Assembly (NCBI RefSeq): GCF_033118175.1
Contig: NC_083701.1
Location: 66,363,001-66,427,000, forward strand
Direction: 5' to 3'
Source of the DNA: Dama dama
Taxonomy: Eukaryota > Chordata > Mammalia > Artiodactyla > Cervidae
DNA length: 64,000 nucleotides
Position 1 is the first letter of the stretch. Every line of letters begins with the position of its first letter. Shown piece by piece: positions 45,172-55,309 of the stretch. The translations under genes and the position numbers were made by a program. Under the pieces are notes generated by a model that worked only from the letters and a program-made list of their open reading frames with translations, searched no databases and was not told where the DNA came from.

Positions 45172-45894
45172 AGAGCTTCTTGAAGTGAAAGAGGAGAGTG
45201 AAAAAGTTGGCTTAAAACTCAACATTCAGAAGATCATGGCATCTGGTCCCATCACCTCATGGCAAATAGATGGGGAAAGAGTGGAAACTGTGGCAGAATT
45301 TATTTTCTTGGGCTCCAAAATCACTGTAGATGGTGACTGCAGCCATTGAATTAAAAGACTCTTGCTCCTTGGAAGAAAAGCTGCAACCAATCTAGACAGC
45401 ATATTAAAAAACAGAGACCTTACTTAGCCAACAAAGTCTAGTCAAAGCTATGGTTTTTACAGTAGTCATGTATGGATATGAGAGTTGGACTATAAAGAAA
45501 GCCGAGCACCAAAGACTTGATGCTTTTGAACTGTGGTGTTGGAGAAGACTCTTGAGAGTCCCTTGGACTGCAAGGATATCCAACAAGTCCATCCTAAAGG
45601 AGATCAGTTCTGGGTGTTCATTGGAAGGACTGATGCTGAAGTTGAAACTCCAGTACTTTAGCCACTTGATGTGAAGAACTGACTCATTGGAAAAGACCCT
45701 GATGCTGGGAAAGATCAAAGGCAGGAGGAGAAGAGGATGACAGAGGATGAGATGGTTGGATCACCAACTTGATGGACATGAGCTTGAGCAAGCTCCAGGA
45801 TTTGGTGATGGACAGGGAAGCCTGGCATGCTGCAGTCCATGAGGTCACAAAGAGTCGGACACAACTGAGCGACTGAACTGAACTGAACTGAACT
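45172..45894 (+). mobile_element. BovB copy inserted in retroviral capsid region
   Basis: A 5'-truncated BovB starting just after the YADD box region ('aagtgaaagaggagagtgaa'), with IDAFELWCWRR-type coding ('LDAFELWCWRRLLRVPWTAR' here) and a tail of four CTGAA units. The TSD GGGGGACTTA lies at 45162-45171 and 45895-45904. It splits a capsid reading frame that is otherwise continuous (SFDLTW before, GDLQILL after), so the retrovirus was there first. Confidence 0.92.
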
Positions 45895-46700
45895 GGGGGA
45901 CTTACAGATTTTACTATACCATTGCTGCACCCCCAAGGAAAATCAGGGTATAATACTGGCAACCAGAGCCCATGTAGAACAACTGGCAGCCCACTAGGAC
46001 CATGCAGTGCACCAGGCGAGAAATGATGCTGTCCTTGAAACAAACCTGCAATGAAACTACCAGCTGAATTCTACTGAGAGAGATAGACCAGGATCATATG
46101 ACTAACTGTTTAATAGAGGGTATGAAGAAGCTTACAGTAAAACCTGTTAGTTATGAAAAGATGAAAGAGGTCCAACAGGGACAGGATGAAAATCTTACAG
46201 TCTTCCCATGGAGATTAGTGGAGGCTTTTAGGAAGTATGCTAATTGGATCCCACCTCACCCGAGGGACAGGTCCTTTTGGCTATGCATTTCATAGCCCAG
46301 TCTACCCCAGATATCGGCCACAAAATTCAGAAAGCAAGTTCTGGTTCTGAACTCCAATGACTGATTTGCTCCATTTGGCTCATTCGGTTTTCAATAATAG
46401 GGATATGACTGAAAAGGCCGAATGCACCCAGAGAAATATGCAAGAGACCCAAATGATTGCAATGGCTTTGTCTGCTCAAAGACAATCCCTTAGAAGGCAA
46501 CCCTTTCTGGGTCAATCTGGTCCTGGCAGACCGCATGGCCCATGAGTACCCATACAAGGCTGGTGTATCCTGCGTAGACCAAACGGGCACTGAAGGAAGG
46601 ACTGGAGTTGATGTGTCCTTGGCAAGCAGTAAAGGCATTGGCAGAGGGAGTGCACCAGACACCAGAGAGCAATGGGAGCCCCTCAGGTATTGATGGTATG
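45895..46700 (+). pseudogene. Endogenous retrovirus gag relic, capsid C-terminal part and nucleocapsid
   Basis: Capsid continues as GDLQILLYHCCTPKENQG. The block at 46098-46295 includes QQGQDENLTVFPWRLVEAFR, the major homology region that shapes the capsid lattice. 46357-46545 is the capsid end (MTEKAECTQRNMQETQMIAM). A nucleocapsid zinc knuckle is barely visible at about 46570-46615 (GH, then a stop, then RKD). Stops and frameshifts throughout. Confidence 0.65.
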
Positions 46701-46734
46701 CAATCAGAAGACCAACGGGACTCAAGACCAAGAG

Positions 46735-47100
46735 TGGCTCTGCCTAGAGATACTGTCTACATAACTAATGTTCAGCCTCAGGTGATGGTTGATGTGGCTG
46801 GCTGCTTGATAGAATTTCTTATAGACACTGGTGTAAGCTTCTCAGTCTTAACCCAAAAGATTGAAAACCTTAGCAATCATAAGGAATATGTAATGGGGTT
46901 TCCAGGGAAGAAACAGGGGCACAATTTCCTAAAACCCATTTTGGGCAATGCTAATGGTCAGTTGTTTTTACATTCATTTCTTTTTCTGCCTGACTGTCCC
47001 ATCCCTTTAAATGGGGAGAGATATTAACTAAGTTAGGGGCCACTATGTTTCTTGAGGGGCAAAGGAACCACCCTCATAGCCAAATGATTTTAACAGAAAA
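46735..47100 (+). pseudogene. Endogenous retrovirus protease relic
   Basis: Aspartic protease that would cleave Gag-Pol. The frame at 46608-47027 is open through IEFLIDTGVSFSVLTQKI; the D-T-G active-site triplet is intact but followed by V instead of the usual small residue. The domain runs on to PLNGERY, then needs a frameshift to reach EILTKLGATMFLEG at about 47013-47060, where protease meets reverse transcriptase. Confidence 0.72.
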
Positions 47101-47335
47101 GGACAGATTGAATCTGAAGTTGAGAGAGAAGCCTTAATAAACCCGGGAGTGCGGAATATCGAGGTTCCAGGTCTGGCCAAAGAGGTCCAGCCAGCAGTTA
47201 CTACACAAGATCCTCAAAGAAATAGCTGTTGTTCGCTGTAGGGGATATCAGTCTCAGATTCCCGGATCTGAAATTGGAAAGGGAAATCACCAAGCTGACC
47301 AAGAGGCTAAGAAAAGTGCTTGCATGCAGATAAAC
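47101..47335 (+). pseudogene. Endogenous retrovirus pol: RT start joined to RNase H end
   Basis: NPGVRNIEVPGLAKEVQPAV (about 47138-47197) resembles the extreme N-terminus of reverse transcriptase. Within tens of bases it gives way to KEIAVVRCRGYQ, SEIGKGNHQADQEAKKSA (about 47215-47320), the RNase H C-terminus. The polymerase core with its catalytic aspartates is therefore deleted. Confidence 0.6.
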
Positions 47336-47442
47336 ACAGGCAGTTTTAAAAGTCCTAGGCTTGATAGAAGAAATGTCACAACCCTGCTATACCAAGGAAG
47401 AAAACTGGGCTAAAAATAGGTGAATAAGTCAAAGGGGATGGT

Positions 47443-47905
47443 ATGTTAGATGAAAAGATTATAATTCCACAAGCTCAACAATGGAAAGTAATCAAGGCTT
47501 TATATGAAACTACCCATTATGGATGTGAAGCTCTTTGGAAAGCTCTTTGGAATTTACTACAAAGGTTGCATGTGCATAAAGGATTGAAAACAGTGGTGGC
47601 CCAGATTACCAAATCATGTGACACATGTTTACAAAATAATCCTAGAACAATGCCACCCCCTCCTCCATTATTTAGCCCCATTCAACCCCAAGGAAACAGC
47701 ATGGAGAACTGGCAAATTGATTTTTCTGAGATGCCCAAGTCCAGAGGATACAAATATTTACTGGTAAAGGTAGACACATTCACTGGATGGGCAGAGGTTT
47801 TCCCCACATGTACAAAAAAAAGCATCCGAGGTAACAAAAAACTTGCTTAAAAAAATAATCCCACTTTTCAGATTACCTCAATCTATACAAAATGATAATT
47901 AACCT
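47443..47905 (+). pseudogene. Endogenous retrovirus integrase relic (N-terminal half)
   Basis: Integrase inserts proviral DNA. The zinc-binding HHCC domain is visible: H in ETTHYG, H in LHVHKG, and CDTC. The catalytic core starts with WQIDFSEMPKSRGYKYLLVK (47719-47778) and VDTFTGWAEVFP. A frameshift at about 47815 moves the frame to ASEVTKNLLKKI, and sequence is lost after QNDN. The first catalytic aspartate (QID) is present; the rest of the D,D-35-E triad is missing or lost beyond 47905. Confidence 0.78.
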
Positions 47906-48437
47906 CTCCCAGATTTAGAAACTACTTGGGGGAAATGGTTTGGGTTTTCAAGATCGTGGATGAAATTCTGGAACAGGAACTTTGAGGCCTCTGTGTTTGT
48001 ATGTTCATATGTGTCTGAAAAGTGTGTGTTCTAGGTATGATATTGCCAAAAATTAATTCCTGAAAGAGTTCTAATAAATTGACTTAGAGGAAATTAAATA
48101 CTCATATGAATACTCAAAAATACAAAACAGTCCTGCCAGAATGAACTTCAGGCTCATGTCATCTGCAAACTATTCAGGACAAAATTGATATCTGGTATTA
48201 AGTTTCTGTTGTGATTAATATAGGCAAAGAGTTACACGTGATCAGGATTTTCTATGATTGGATTAGATTTATTTGGGTAAGTGATGTCATGTCCTTGGAC
48301 TATGTCATTCTTTCAAAAGTTATGGCTTGTCCCTTTCCCTCCTGTTACATTCCCCGCTCAGAGATTTTACTCCCATATTCTTACGCAAGGTAGAGGGTGA
48401 AGGTCCAGCTTCTATAATTGCTTCAAGACAATTCAAG
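47906..48437 (+). other. Unassigned; possible env/3' proviral remnant
   Basis: Immediately after the integrase break, 'ggggaaatggtttgggtttt' reads in one frame TTWGKWFGFSRSWMKFWNRN, which could be a transmembrane-envelope scrap, but this is a guess. The rest is unassigned and may be 3' proviral or cellular. Confidence 0.2.
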
Positions 48438-48448
48438 AGTAGAGGCGT

Positions 48449-48647
48449 GTGAAGTCACTCAGTCGTGTCTGACTCTTTGCGACCCCATGGACTGTAGCCT
48501 ACCATGCTCCTCCATCCATGGGGTTCTCCAGGCAAGAGTAACGGAGTGGGTTGCCATTTCCTTCTCCAGAGGATCTTTCTAACCCAGGGATCGAACCTGG
48601 GTCTCCCGCATTGTAGGCAGACACTTTACCATCTGAGCCACTAGGGA
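48449..48647 (-). mobile_element. Bov-tA SINE
   Basis: Antisense copy, well conserved ('gtcactcagtcgtgtctgac', 'gggatcgaacctgggtctcc'). The TSD AGTAGAGGC(G/A)T lies at 48438-48448 and 48648-48658. Confidence 0.94.
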
Positions 48648-48658
48648 AGTAGAGGCAT

Positions 48659-48972
48659 AGACCCTGCCTAGCAGGGAGTAAAGATCTCTGGATGCCTGAT
48701 CTAGGGGCCCCAAGGGCATGGCAGCTCCTTGTTTTAGTTCGTATGGGCTGAAATCTCTATATAGCCATCATCTTGTTATAGAACTGTTGTAACTTTTTCC
48801 TTAGCTTTCCTATGTATCTTCTAGATGATGAAGAATTTTTTCATATCAGCACAAATGTTCAGAAATATCTATAAATGACAAAACACTTAAAAGGCATGGT
48901 CAAACACCTGATTACAATGTAAGATAAAGTTTGGTTACAATTACCAGAACTACAGATGACTACAGTTAACAT
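48659..48972. other. No gene or recognised repeat
   Basis: About 310 bp of unassigned sequence between the SINE and the poly(A) run. Confidence 0.4.
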
Positions 48973-49013
48973 AACTGGATTAAAAAAAAAAAAAAAAAAA
49001 AAAAACTGGATTT
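48973..49013 (+). repeat. Bare poly(A) run flanked by 9-bp direct repeats
   Basis: AACTGGATT at 48973-48981 and again at 49005-49013, with nothing but A between them (the run is 25 A, 48982-49006). The arrangement resembles a retrotransposition event that copied only a poly(A) tail. Confidence 0.75.
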
Positions 49014-49269
49014 GATTTCTCCCTCCAAAGAATTCTTGAAATGCTGCTTTTAACAAACAGATTGAGGTGTTTCTTTGCCTGTAAATGATTTGCATTTTCT
49101 TTTGAGATCTTTATTACTTTGATTAGGGAATAAGTATTGTCTCCCAGTGACTTACGATCTTATCTGAATAAAGACTAACTTTGGAGGGTGCTTTAGAGGG
49201 TCCCTGCGGTATCTCAAAGAGAAATATTTAACTGGGGTTATTTGTTATGTTATGGTAAGTGTAATCATA

Positions 49270-49560
49270 AGCCAAAACCCATGGTACTTGATTTCAGGAC
49301 CTAATGAAGCTCAAGTTCTTAATGTTTCATTGCAGAAAGAATTCAGTGAGAGACAAAGTGATAGGTAAGAAGTGGATTTCTTTGGATTCAGAGAGAAGCA
49401 GATTCCACAGACAGTGTGGGCATCACAGCAGGTGAGCGCGGGTGCAAAGTGTGGTGTGGTTCGTTTTTATGACCAACCATGTGGGTCCCAGCCATGTGGG
49501 TTTGAGTCCCAGCCCACGAGTTCAATGAGTTACCAATCTGAGGTAAATATTTTCAGTTCT
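49270..49560 (+). repeat. LTR-like sequence, right flank of retroviral locus
   Basis: 'gcagaaagaattcagtgaga', 'gacaaagtgataggtaagaa', then 'gtcccagccatgtgggtttg' and 'ccaatctgaggtaaatattt'. The last two segments match 43745-43850 in the same orientation. Consistent with a 3' LTR remnant of the same provirus, or with two independent LTRs of one family. Confidence 0.4.
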
Positions 49561-49569
49561 AGCTCATAG

Positions 49570-49870
49570 TTTCTCATGAAGTTGTAAACAAGATGTCAGC
49601 TGAAATTATAGTCATCTGAAGGCTTGTCTGGGGCTGGAGGATCTATTTCCAACTTGATTCATTCACATGCCTGGCACATGGATATGGAATCTTGTCAAGA
49701 GACTTCATCTCCTCTCCACATAGACCTCTCCATTGTGCTGAGTGAGTGTTCTCATGATACAGATCACTTTCTCCAGAAAAAGTGATCTAAGAACAGGATA
49801 AAAGTTGTAATTTGCTCATGCTTTAGTCTTGGGAGCCATTCTCTATCACACTCTATCATTCCCACAATAT
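49570..49870 (-). repeat. Ancient mammalian interspersed repeat, family not assigned
   Basis: 'tcatctgaaggcttgtctgg', 'ggctggaggatctatttcca' and 'ccacatagacctctccattg' belong to a widespread mammalian repeat that I recognise but cannot name with confidence. Orientation uncertain. Confidence 0.35.
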
Positions 49871-49990
49871 TCTATTAGTTACCCAAGTCTGTTCTATTCA
49901 ATGTAAAAGAAAACACTAGAACGCCAGAAAGTGTGAATCACAGGGAACCGTCTTAAAAGCTGGTCACTATGGTATAACATGTAACATGCA

Positions 49991-50372
49991 TGAGTGCCAC
50001 AGAATTGATGCTTTTGAACTGTGGTGTTGGAGAAGACTCTTCAGAGTCTCTTGGACTGCAAGGAGATCCAATCAGTCCATCTTAAAGGAAATCAGTCCTG
50101 AATATTCATTAGAAGGACTGATGCTGAAGCTGAAACTCCAATACTTTGGCCACTTGATGCAAAGAACTGACTCACTGGAAAAGACCCTGATGCTGGGAAA
50201 GATTGAGGGCAGGAGAAGGGGACAACAGAGGATGAGATGGTTGGATAGTATCACCAACTTGATGGACATGAGCTTGGGCAAGCTCTGGGAGTTGGTGATG
50301 GACAGGGAAGCCTGGCGTGCTGCAGTCCATGGGGTCGCAAAGAGTCAGACACGACTGAGTGATAAGCAGAGC
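49991..50372 (+). mobile_element. BovB 3'-end copy
   Basis: 5'-truncated BovB with an open frame (49986-50396, 136 codons) encoding IDAFELWCWRRLFRVSWTAR and LKEISPEYSLEGLMLKLKLQ. The tail diverges to 'gataagcagagcacaacaca' instead of CTGAA repeats. Confidence 0.88.
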
Positions 50373-50435
50373 ACAACACAGCACATTAAGATATAATTGT
50401 GAAATAATTCACTTCTTTTTCTTATTATGATTCTT

Positions 50436-50472
50436 TTTCTTTCTTTCTTTCTTTCTCTCTTTTTTTTTTTTA
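50436..50472 (+). repeat. (TTTC)n and T-run
   Basis: Several TTTC units followed by CTCTC and a T12 run, just before the antisense BovB. Confidence 0.85.
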
Positions 50473-50503
50473 ACCAATTTTGTTAGGTGTTTTCATAAAA
50501 CAT

Positions 50504-51512
50504 TTCAGTTCAGTTCAGTCGCTCGGTCGTGTCCGACTCTTTGCGACCCCATGAACTGCAGCACGCCAGGCTCCCTGTCCATCACCAACTCCTGGAGTTG
50601 ACTCAAACCCATGCCCATCAAGTCAGTGATGCCATCCAGCCATCTCATCCTCTGTCGCCCCCTTCTCCTCCTGCCCCCAATCCCTCCCAGCATCAGGGTC
50701 TTTTCCAATGAGTCGACTCTTCGCATGAGGTGGCCAAAGTACCGGAGTTTCAGCTTCAGCATCAGTCCTTCCAATGAACACCCAGGACTGATCTCCTTTA
50801 GGATGGACTGGTTGGATCTCCTTGCAGTCCAAGGGACTCTCAAGAGTCTTCTCCAACACCACAGTTCAAAAGCATCAATTCTTCCGCACTCAACTTTCTT
50901 TATAGTCCAACTCTCACAACCATACATGATTACTGGAAAAACCATAGCCTTGACTAGACAGACCTTTGTTGACAAAGTAATGTCTCTGCTTTTTAATATG
51001 CTGTCTAGGTTGGTCATAACTTTCCTTCCAAGGAGTAAGCGTCTTTTAATTTCATGGCTGCAGTCACCATCCACAGTGATTTTGGAGCCCCAAAAAATAA
51101 AGTCTGACACTGTTTCCACTGTCTCCCCATCTATTTCCCATGAGGTGATGGGACCAGATGCCATGATCTTCGTTTTCTGAATGTTGAACTTCAAGCCAAC
51201 TTTTTCACTCTCCTCTTTCACTTTCATCGGAGGCTTTTTAGTTCCTCTTCACTCTCTGCCATAAGGGTGGTGTCATCTGCATATCTGAAGTTATTGATAT
51301 TTCTCCCAGCAATCTTGATTCCAGCTTGTGCTTCTTCCAGCCCAGCGTTTCTCATGATGTACTCTGCATATAAGTTAAATAAGCAGGGTGACAATATGCA
51401 GCCTTGATGTACTCCTTTTCCTATTTGGAACCAGCCTGTTTTTCCATGTCCAGTTCTAACTGTTGCTTCCTGACCTGCATACAGGTTTCTCAAGAGGCAG
51501 GTCAACTAGCCT
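50504..51512 (-). pseudogene. BovB copy with reverse-transcriptase C-terminal region (antisense)
   Basis: The most intact BovB here. On the minus strand, 51505-51224 encodes LFNLYAEYIMRNAGLEEAQA and RYADDTTLMAESEEELKS; 51227-50505 encodes 240 codons from MKVKEESEKVGLKFNIQKTK to VGHDRATELN. The two frames are separated only by a one-base loss near 51228. The C-terminal block keeps IDAFELWCWRRLLRVPWTAR and LRYFGHLMRRVDSLEKTLML. The endonuclease and the reverse-transcriptase N-terminus are missing. The RTE reverse transcriptase normally uses target-primed reverse transcription. Confidence 0.92.
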
Positions 51513-51677
51513 TAATTATAATTATTTCAACCTAATGTTTTTTACCCCCGCAAATTATACCTCATCATCTAATATAAAATACTTGACAAAATACCCTGTA
51601 GTAGTCTGAGATCTTTAAAGCCAGTTCAATTGGTTCTGAGCACCAATTTTAAGAGAAAACTTATTTAAGCATTGTAT

Positions 51678-52052
51678 TAGTTTTTTAGGACTGCCATAGC
51701 AAATACTTCAACTGGGTGACTCAAACAACAGAAATTTATGTTCTCACGGTTTTGGAGGATGGAAATCCAAGCTCAAAGTGTTAGTAGGTTTGGTTTCTTC
51801 TGAGGACTTTCTCTTCTCTTTGCTGATGACTGTCTTCTCACTGTATCCTCACATGGTTTCCCTTCTGCCTGCATTTTGATCCCCTTATAAGGACACCCTT
51901 CATACTGGAGAATGGCCCAGCCTACAACTCCATTTTAATTTAATTATCTCTTTAAAAGCCTTATCACCAATTATGGTTACCTTTTGAAGTACTGGGGATT
52001 AGGACTTTAAATATGGATATTGAGGTGAGGACATAAATCAGCCCACAATAGG
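51678..52052 (-). repeat. MaLR-type LTR (MLT1-like), antisense
   Basis: 'tgtattagttttttaggact', 'caacagaaatttatgttctc', 'tataaggacacccttcatac' and 'gtactggggattaggacttt', ending 'cagcccacaata'. This is the familiar mammalian ERVL-MaLR solo-LTR pattern in reverse orientation, fairly complete. Confidence 0.6.
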
Positions 52053-52597
52053 TAAAAATTATATGTATAATCTGCCTTTTTCTGAAAAGGTATGAAGATG
52101 ACTCTTAAGAATCTAGCAAAGAATGCATAAATTTAAAACTTAGGAAAGAGAAGAAGGTAAACAAAACCAAGGATACAAAATAAAAACAAGAGTGAAATCA
52201 ATAAAAGCATTCTATCAGACCTACTTATAGACATCATGTGGCCCTCTGAAATATCTAAAAGCTCCCAGATAATCAACAGGAAAAGGAATCAGTCCAATAA
52301 CATAGCCTGTTTTATTTGTTATACCTCTCTAGAATATAAAGAGTGAAAAATAAACCTGCTGATTTATTCCAAAATCACACAGTATAGTGGGCTGAGTATG
52401 CTCACTCAGAACCTTAGAATGTGATGATATTTGGATTAATAGGTCTTTGCAAATGTGAAGGATCTTAGGATCGTGGATTAGAATCGAAATCCGAAGACAA
52501 TAGTCCAGGTGAAAGAAAAGAAAGGAAGAATACATACAGAGGAGAATTTTATGTGAAGACAGAGGCAGAGATTAGAGTGATGCATTTACAAGACAGT

Positions 52598-52978
52598 TCA
52601 GTTCAGTTCAGTCACACAGTGGTGTCTGACTCTTTGCGACCCCATGGACTGCAGAACGCCAGGCTTCCTGTCCATCACCAACTTCCAGAGTTTACTCAAA
52701 CTCATGTCCATCGAGTCTGTGATGCCATCCAACCATCTCATCCTCTGTCATCCCCTTCTCCTCCCTCCTTCAATCTTTCCCAGCATCAGAGTCTTTTCCA
52801 ATGAGTCAGTTCTTCACATCAGGTGGACAAAGTGTTGGAGTTTCAGCTTCACCATCAGTCCTTCCAGTGAATATTCAGGGCTGATTTCCTTGAAGACTGA
52901 CTTTTTGGATCTCCTTGCAGTCCAAGGGACTCTCAAGAGTCTTCTCCAAAATCACAGTTCAAAAGCATCAATTTTCGG
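52598..52978 (-). mobile_element. BovB 3'-end copy nested in MaLR LTR
   Basis: Starts with CAGTT repeats, 'cagtggtgtctgactctttg', and continues through 'gatgccatccaaccatctca' and 'ccaagggactctcaagagtc' to 'ttcaaaagcatcaattttc'. It splits the LTR between 'acaagac' and 'aaggagcacc'. No clear TSD. Confidence 0.88.
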
Positions 52979-53139
52979 GGCTCAGCAAAGGAGCACCAAA
53001 GATTACCAGAAGCTAGGAGAGAGGCGTGGGACAGACAGTCCCTCAAGGCCTCCAGAAAGAACCATGTTGACACCTTAATTTTGAGCTTCTGGCCTCCAGA
53101 TATGTGAGAAAATACTTTTCTGTGGTTTTAAGCCTCCCT

Positions 53140-53350
53140 AGTGTAGTTTTAGTCACTCAGTCATGTCCAACTCTGTGTGATCCCATGGACTATAGCCCTC
53201 CAAGCTCCTCTGTCTGTGGGATTTTCCAGGATAGAATAGTGGAGTGGGTTGCCATTTCCTTCTCCAGGGGATCTTCCCAACCCAGGGATTGAACCCGGGT
53301 TTTCTGCATTATAGGCAGATTCTTTACATCTGAGCCACCAGGGAAGCCCC
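53140..53350 (-). mobile_element. Bov-tA SINE nested in MaLR LTR
   Basis: Antisense copy ('agtcactcagtcatgtccaa' to 'atctgagccaccagggaagc'). The TSD TTAAG(C/T)CTCCCT lies at 53128-53139 and 53351-53362. Confidence 0.93.
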
Positions 53351-53406
53351 TTAAGTCTCCCTGTTTATTGTAATTTGTCATACCAGCCACAAAACTAAAA
53401 CTAATG

Positions 53407-53837
53407 CATGGGGACATCATCTTCTCAGATCACTATATTTTATTCCCTTTCTTTTCCACTTTCTATATGAATGTGGATGTACAAGATGGTAACTGTGCAT
53501 CCCAACATGATTCTGAATCATCTTAAAGAGATGTCACTGTATACGGTTTACTGAGGTGGACAGTTGGGCCAATCTATTTTATTATTTATATTATTTTAAC
53601 TGTAAAAGCAATGTAGTAATGATGCAGTAAAGAAGGGGTATGGGCAATTGAATCTACTATAATGTCACTAGTTATCATAACTAGGTTACTTTGCATATTT
53701 ATTTCTAGTTATACATAAACTTGTGCACATGCATATATGACACATAAGTATATTCATAGCTGCACTCATTTCATGATGGAATTGCTCTTAAAGAATACTC
53801 TGAGAATAGTGACTTACCTGGGTTTGGTTTTTGGTGT
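53407..53837. other. No gene or recognised repeat
   Basis: About 430 bp, AT-rich, nothing assigned. Confidence 0.4.
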
Positions 53838-54032
53838 TGGTTTAGTCACTAAGTTGTGTCTGACTCTTTGCGACTCCATGGACTATAGCCCGCCAGGCTC
53901 CTCTGTCCACAGGATTCTCCAGGCAAGAATACTGGAGTGGGTTGCCATTTCCTTCTCCAGGGGATCTTCCCAACCCAGGGATCAAACCTGGGTCTCTTGC
54001 ATTGCAGGCAGATTCTTCACCAACTAAGCTAT
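53838..54032 (-). mobile_element. Bov-tA SINE
   Basis: Antisense copy: 'ggtttagtcactaagttgtg', 'gccaggctcctctgtccaca' and 'ttcttcaccaactaagctat'. Near full length. Confidence 0.9.
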
Positions 54033-54075
54033 AGTTATTGCATCTTTTGGATTATGACTAGCTCAATTTTACATA

Positions 54076-54274
54076 TTGGTGGCACTAGTGGTAAAGAATC
54101 TGCCTACCAATGCAGAGACATGGATGTGATTCTTGTATTGGTAAGATCCCCTGGAGAAGAAAATGGCAATCTGCTCTGGTATTCTTGCCTGGGAAATCCC
54201 ATGGACAGAGGAGTCTGGTGGGCTACTGTCCTCAGGTTTGCAAAGAGTTGGACACGACTGAGCACACACACACA
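54076..54274 (+). mobile_element. Bov-tA SINE
   Basis: Variant head 'ggtggcactagtggtaaaga', with 'gtattcttgcctgggaaatc' and 'ggacacgactgagcacacac'. It lies about 45 bp from the antisense copy at 53838-54032, so the two form an inverted SINE pair. Confidence 0.88.
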
Positions 54275-54398
54275 TGAATAAAGAACAGAACCTGATTTTG
54301 GTCTGGTCTTTCTAAAACTTAGATATTCAATGCCTCATTGGTGCCTGTATTTATGGGATGGTTGAAGCATATAATACACTTAATAATAAACAGTACTC

Positions 54399-54520
54399 TC
54401 CAAGGAAATGGCAACCCACTCTAGTATTCTTGCCTGGAAAATTCTATGGACAGAGGTGCCTGACAGGCTGCAGTCCATGTGGTCGCAAAGAGTTGGACAC
54501 AACTGAGTGACTGAGCACCT
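54399..54520 (+). mobile_element. BovA SINE fragment
   Basis: 5'-truncated A unit: 'aatggcaacccactctagta', 'ctgcagtccatgtggtcgca' and 'cacaactgagtgactgagca'. Confidence 0.82.
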
Positions 54521-55309
54521 GAGCACCTCCAAGTTGTGTTTTTTTAAATTGGCAATTCAAAATAAAATTAACAGCCATAATTATTAGTAATGATTGATTA
54601 CATAAAATATTTGAGATTTTTTTCAACTTAGAGAGTACCCAGCTAACATTTGACTTATGTTGTTGTATATTATGATATGTATAAAGAAAGTATTTGTCAT
54701 AAATTTTCCCCATGGATGAGTGTAAACAGGTATGCTACTTGAAACTTTGTGATTCTTCTAGCACTACCAAGCTTAGAGATTTATGAGCTGTCAGTCAGCT
54801 ATAAGCCTTGAGACTAATGGGTTCTGTTTTCTTGGCTCCATGAAAGTGGATTAATAAATCTTCATAAATAGCCTTTTGATCTGTACAATGAAGTCTGCTG
54901 TCTGGCAGGAGTATAAGCAATCCTATGTGGTCTGTTGTGATTATTCTGTGACTCACCCCAGAACTTTCATTTGTGTTGCCATCACCATAGTCTTGTCCTT
55001 CATACAGTAGTCATCACCCAGAGCAATGAAGCAAAGAGTCAACATAAACTATTTGGTAAGTCAGACACACAGCCTTCACTGTTGGGAGTTCCTGACCTTA
55101 TTAGCCCTTTCTCCATCTTTATAGCTGGGAAGTCTGGTGTCTGGGTTCTTTTGGCTCTCTTAGTAGGCTTGAAAACATTGACATCAATCCATGAGAAGGC
55201 TTGTCAACACAATCAGAAAAATTAGGATTCACTCAATGAACTTAATAAAATACAAGGTGACCTTTTCCACTAGCTCTAATTCCATAGTACAATAATTAAA
55301 TATTTTGGA
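54521..55309. other. No gene or recognised repeat
   Basis: About 790 bp of single-copy-like sequence. ORF 54971-55225 (84 codons) has no recognisable domain and no gene context. Confidence 0.45.

Larger units (their letters stand above)
52385..53406 (+). repeat. MaLR-type LTR (MLT1-like), sense, split by two insertions
   Basis: Three pieces form one LTR: 52385-52597 ('accttagaatgtgatgatat', 'gcagagattagagtgatgca'), 52979-53139 ('caccaaagattaccagaagc', 'gagcttctggcctccagata') and 53351-53406 ('ttgtcataccagccac'). They are separated by an antisense BovB and an antisense SINE. It is the same LTR class as 51678-52052 but in the opposite orientation. Confidence 0.6.

Noticed and set aside
44404..47905. 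Retroviral genes as potentially active
   Set aside because: Stops, frameshifts, a BovB insertion and loss of the polymerase core make every gene non-functional.
50611..51180. 189-codon ORF on the strand opposite BovB (also at 40168-40737)
   Set aside because: The same antisense shadow appears in every BovB copy because the sense codons rarely create antisense stops.
50505..51227. 240-codon ORF, the longest in the window
   Set aside because: It is BovB coding sequence (IDAFELWCWRRLLRVPWTAR block, BovB tail); a transposon relic, not a cellular gene.
54971..55225. 84-codon ORF ending in a Lys-Asn-rich tail
   Set aside because: No homology recognised, no upstream promoter-like features, and length is within chance expectation.
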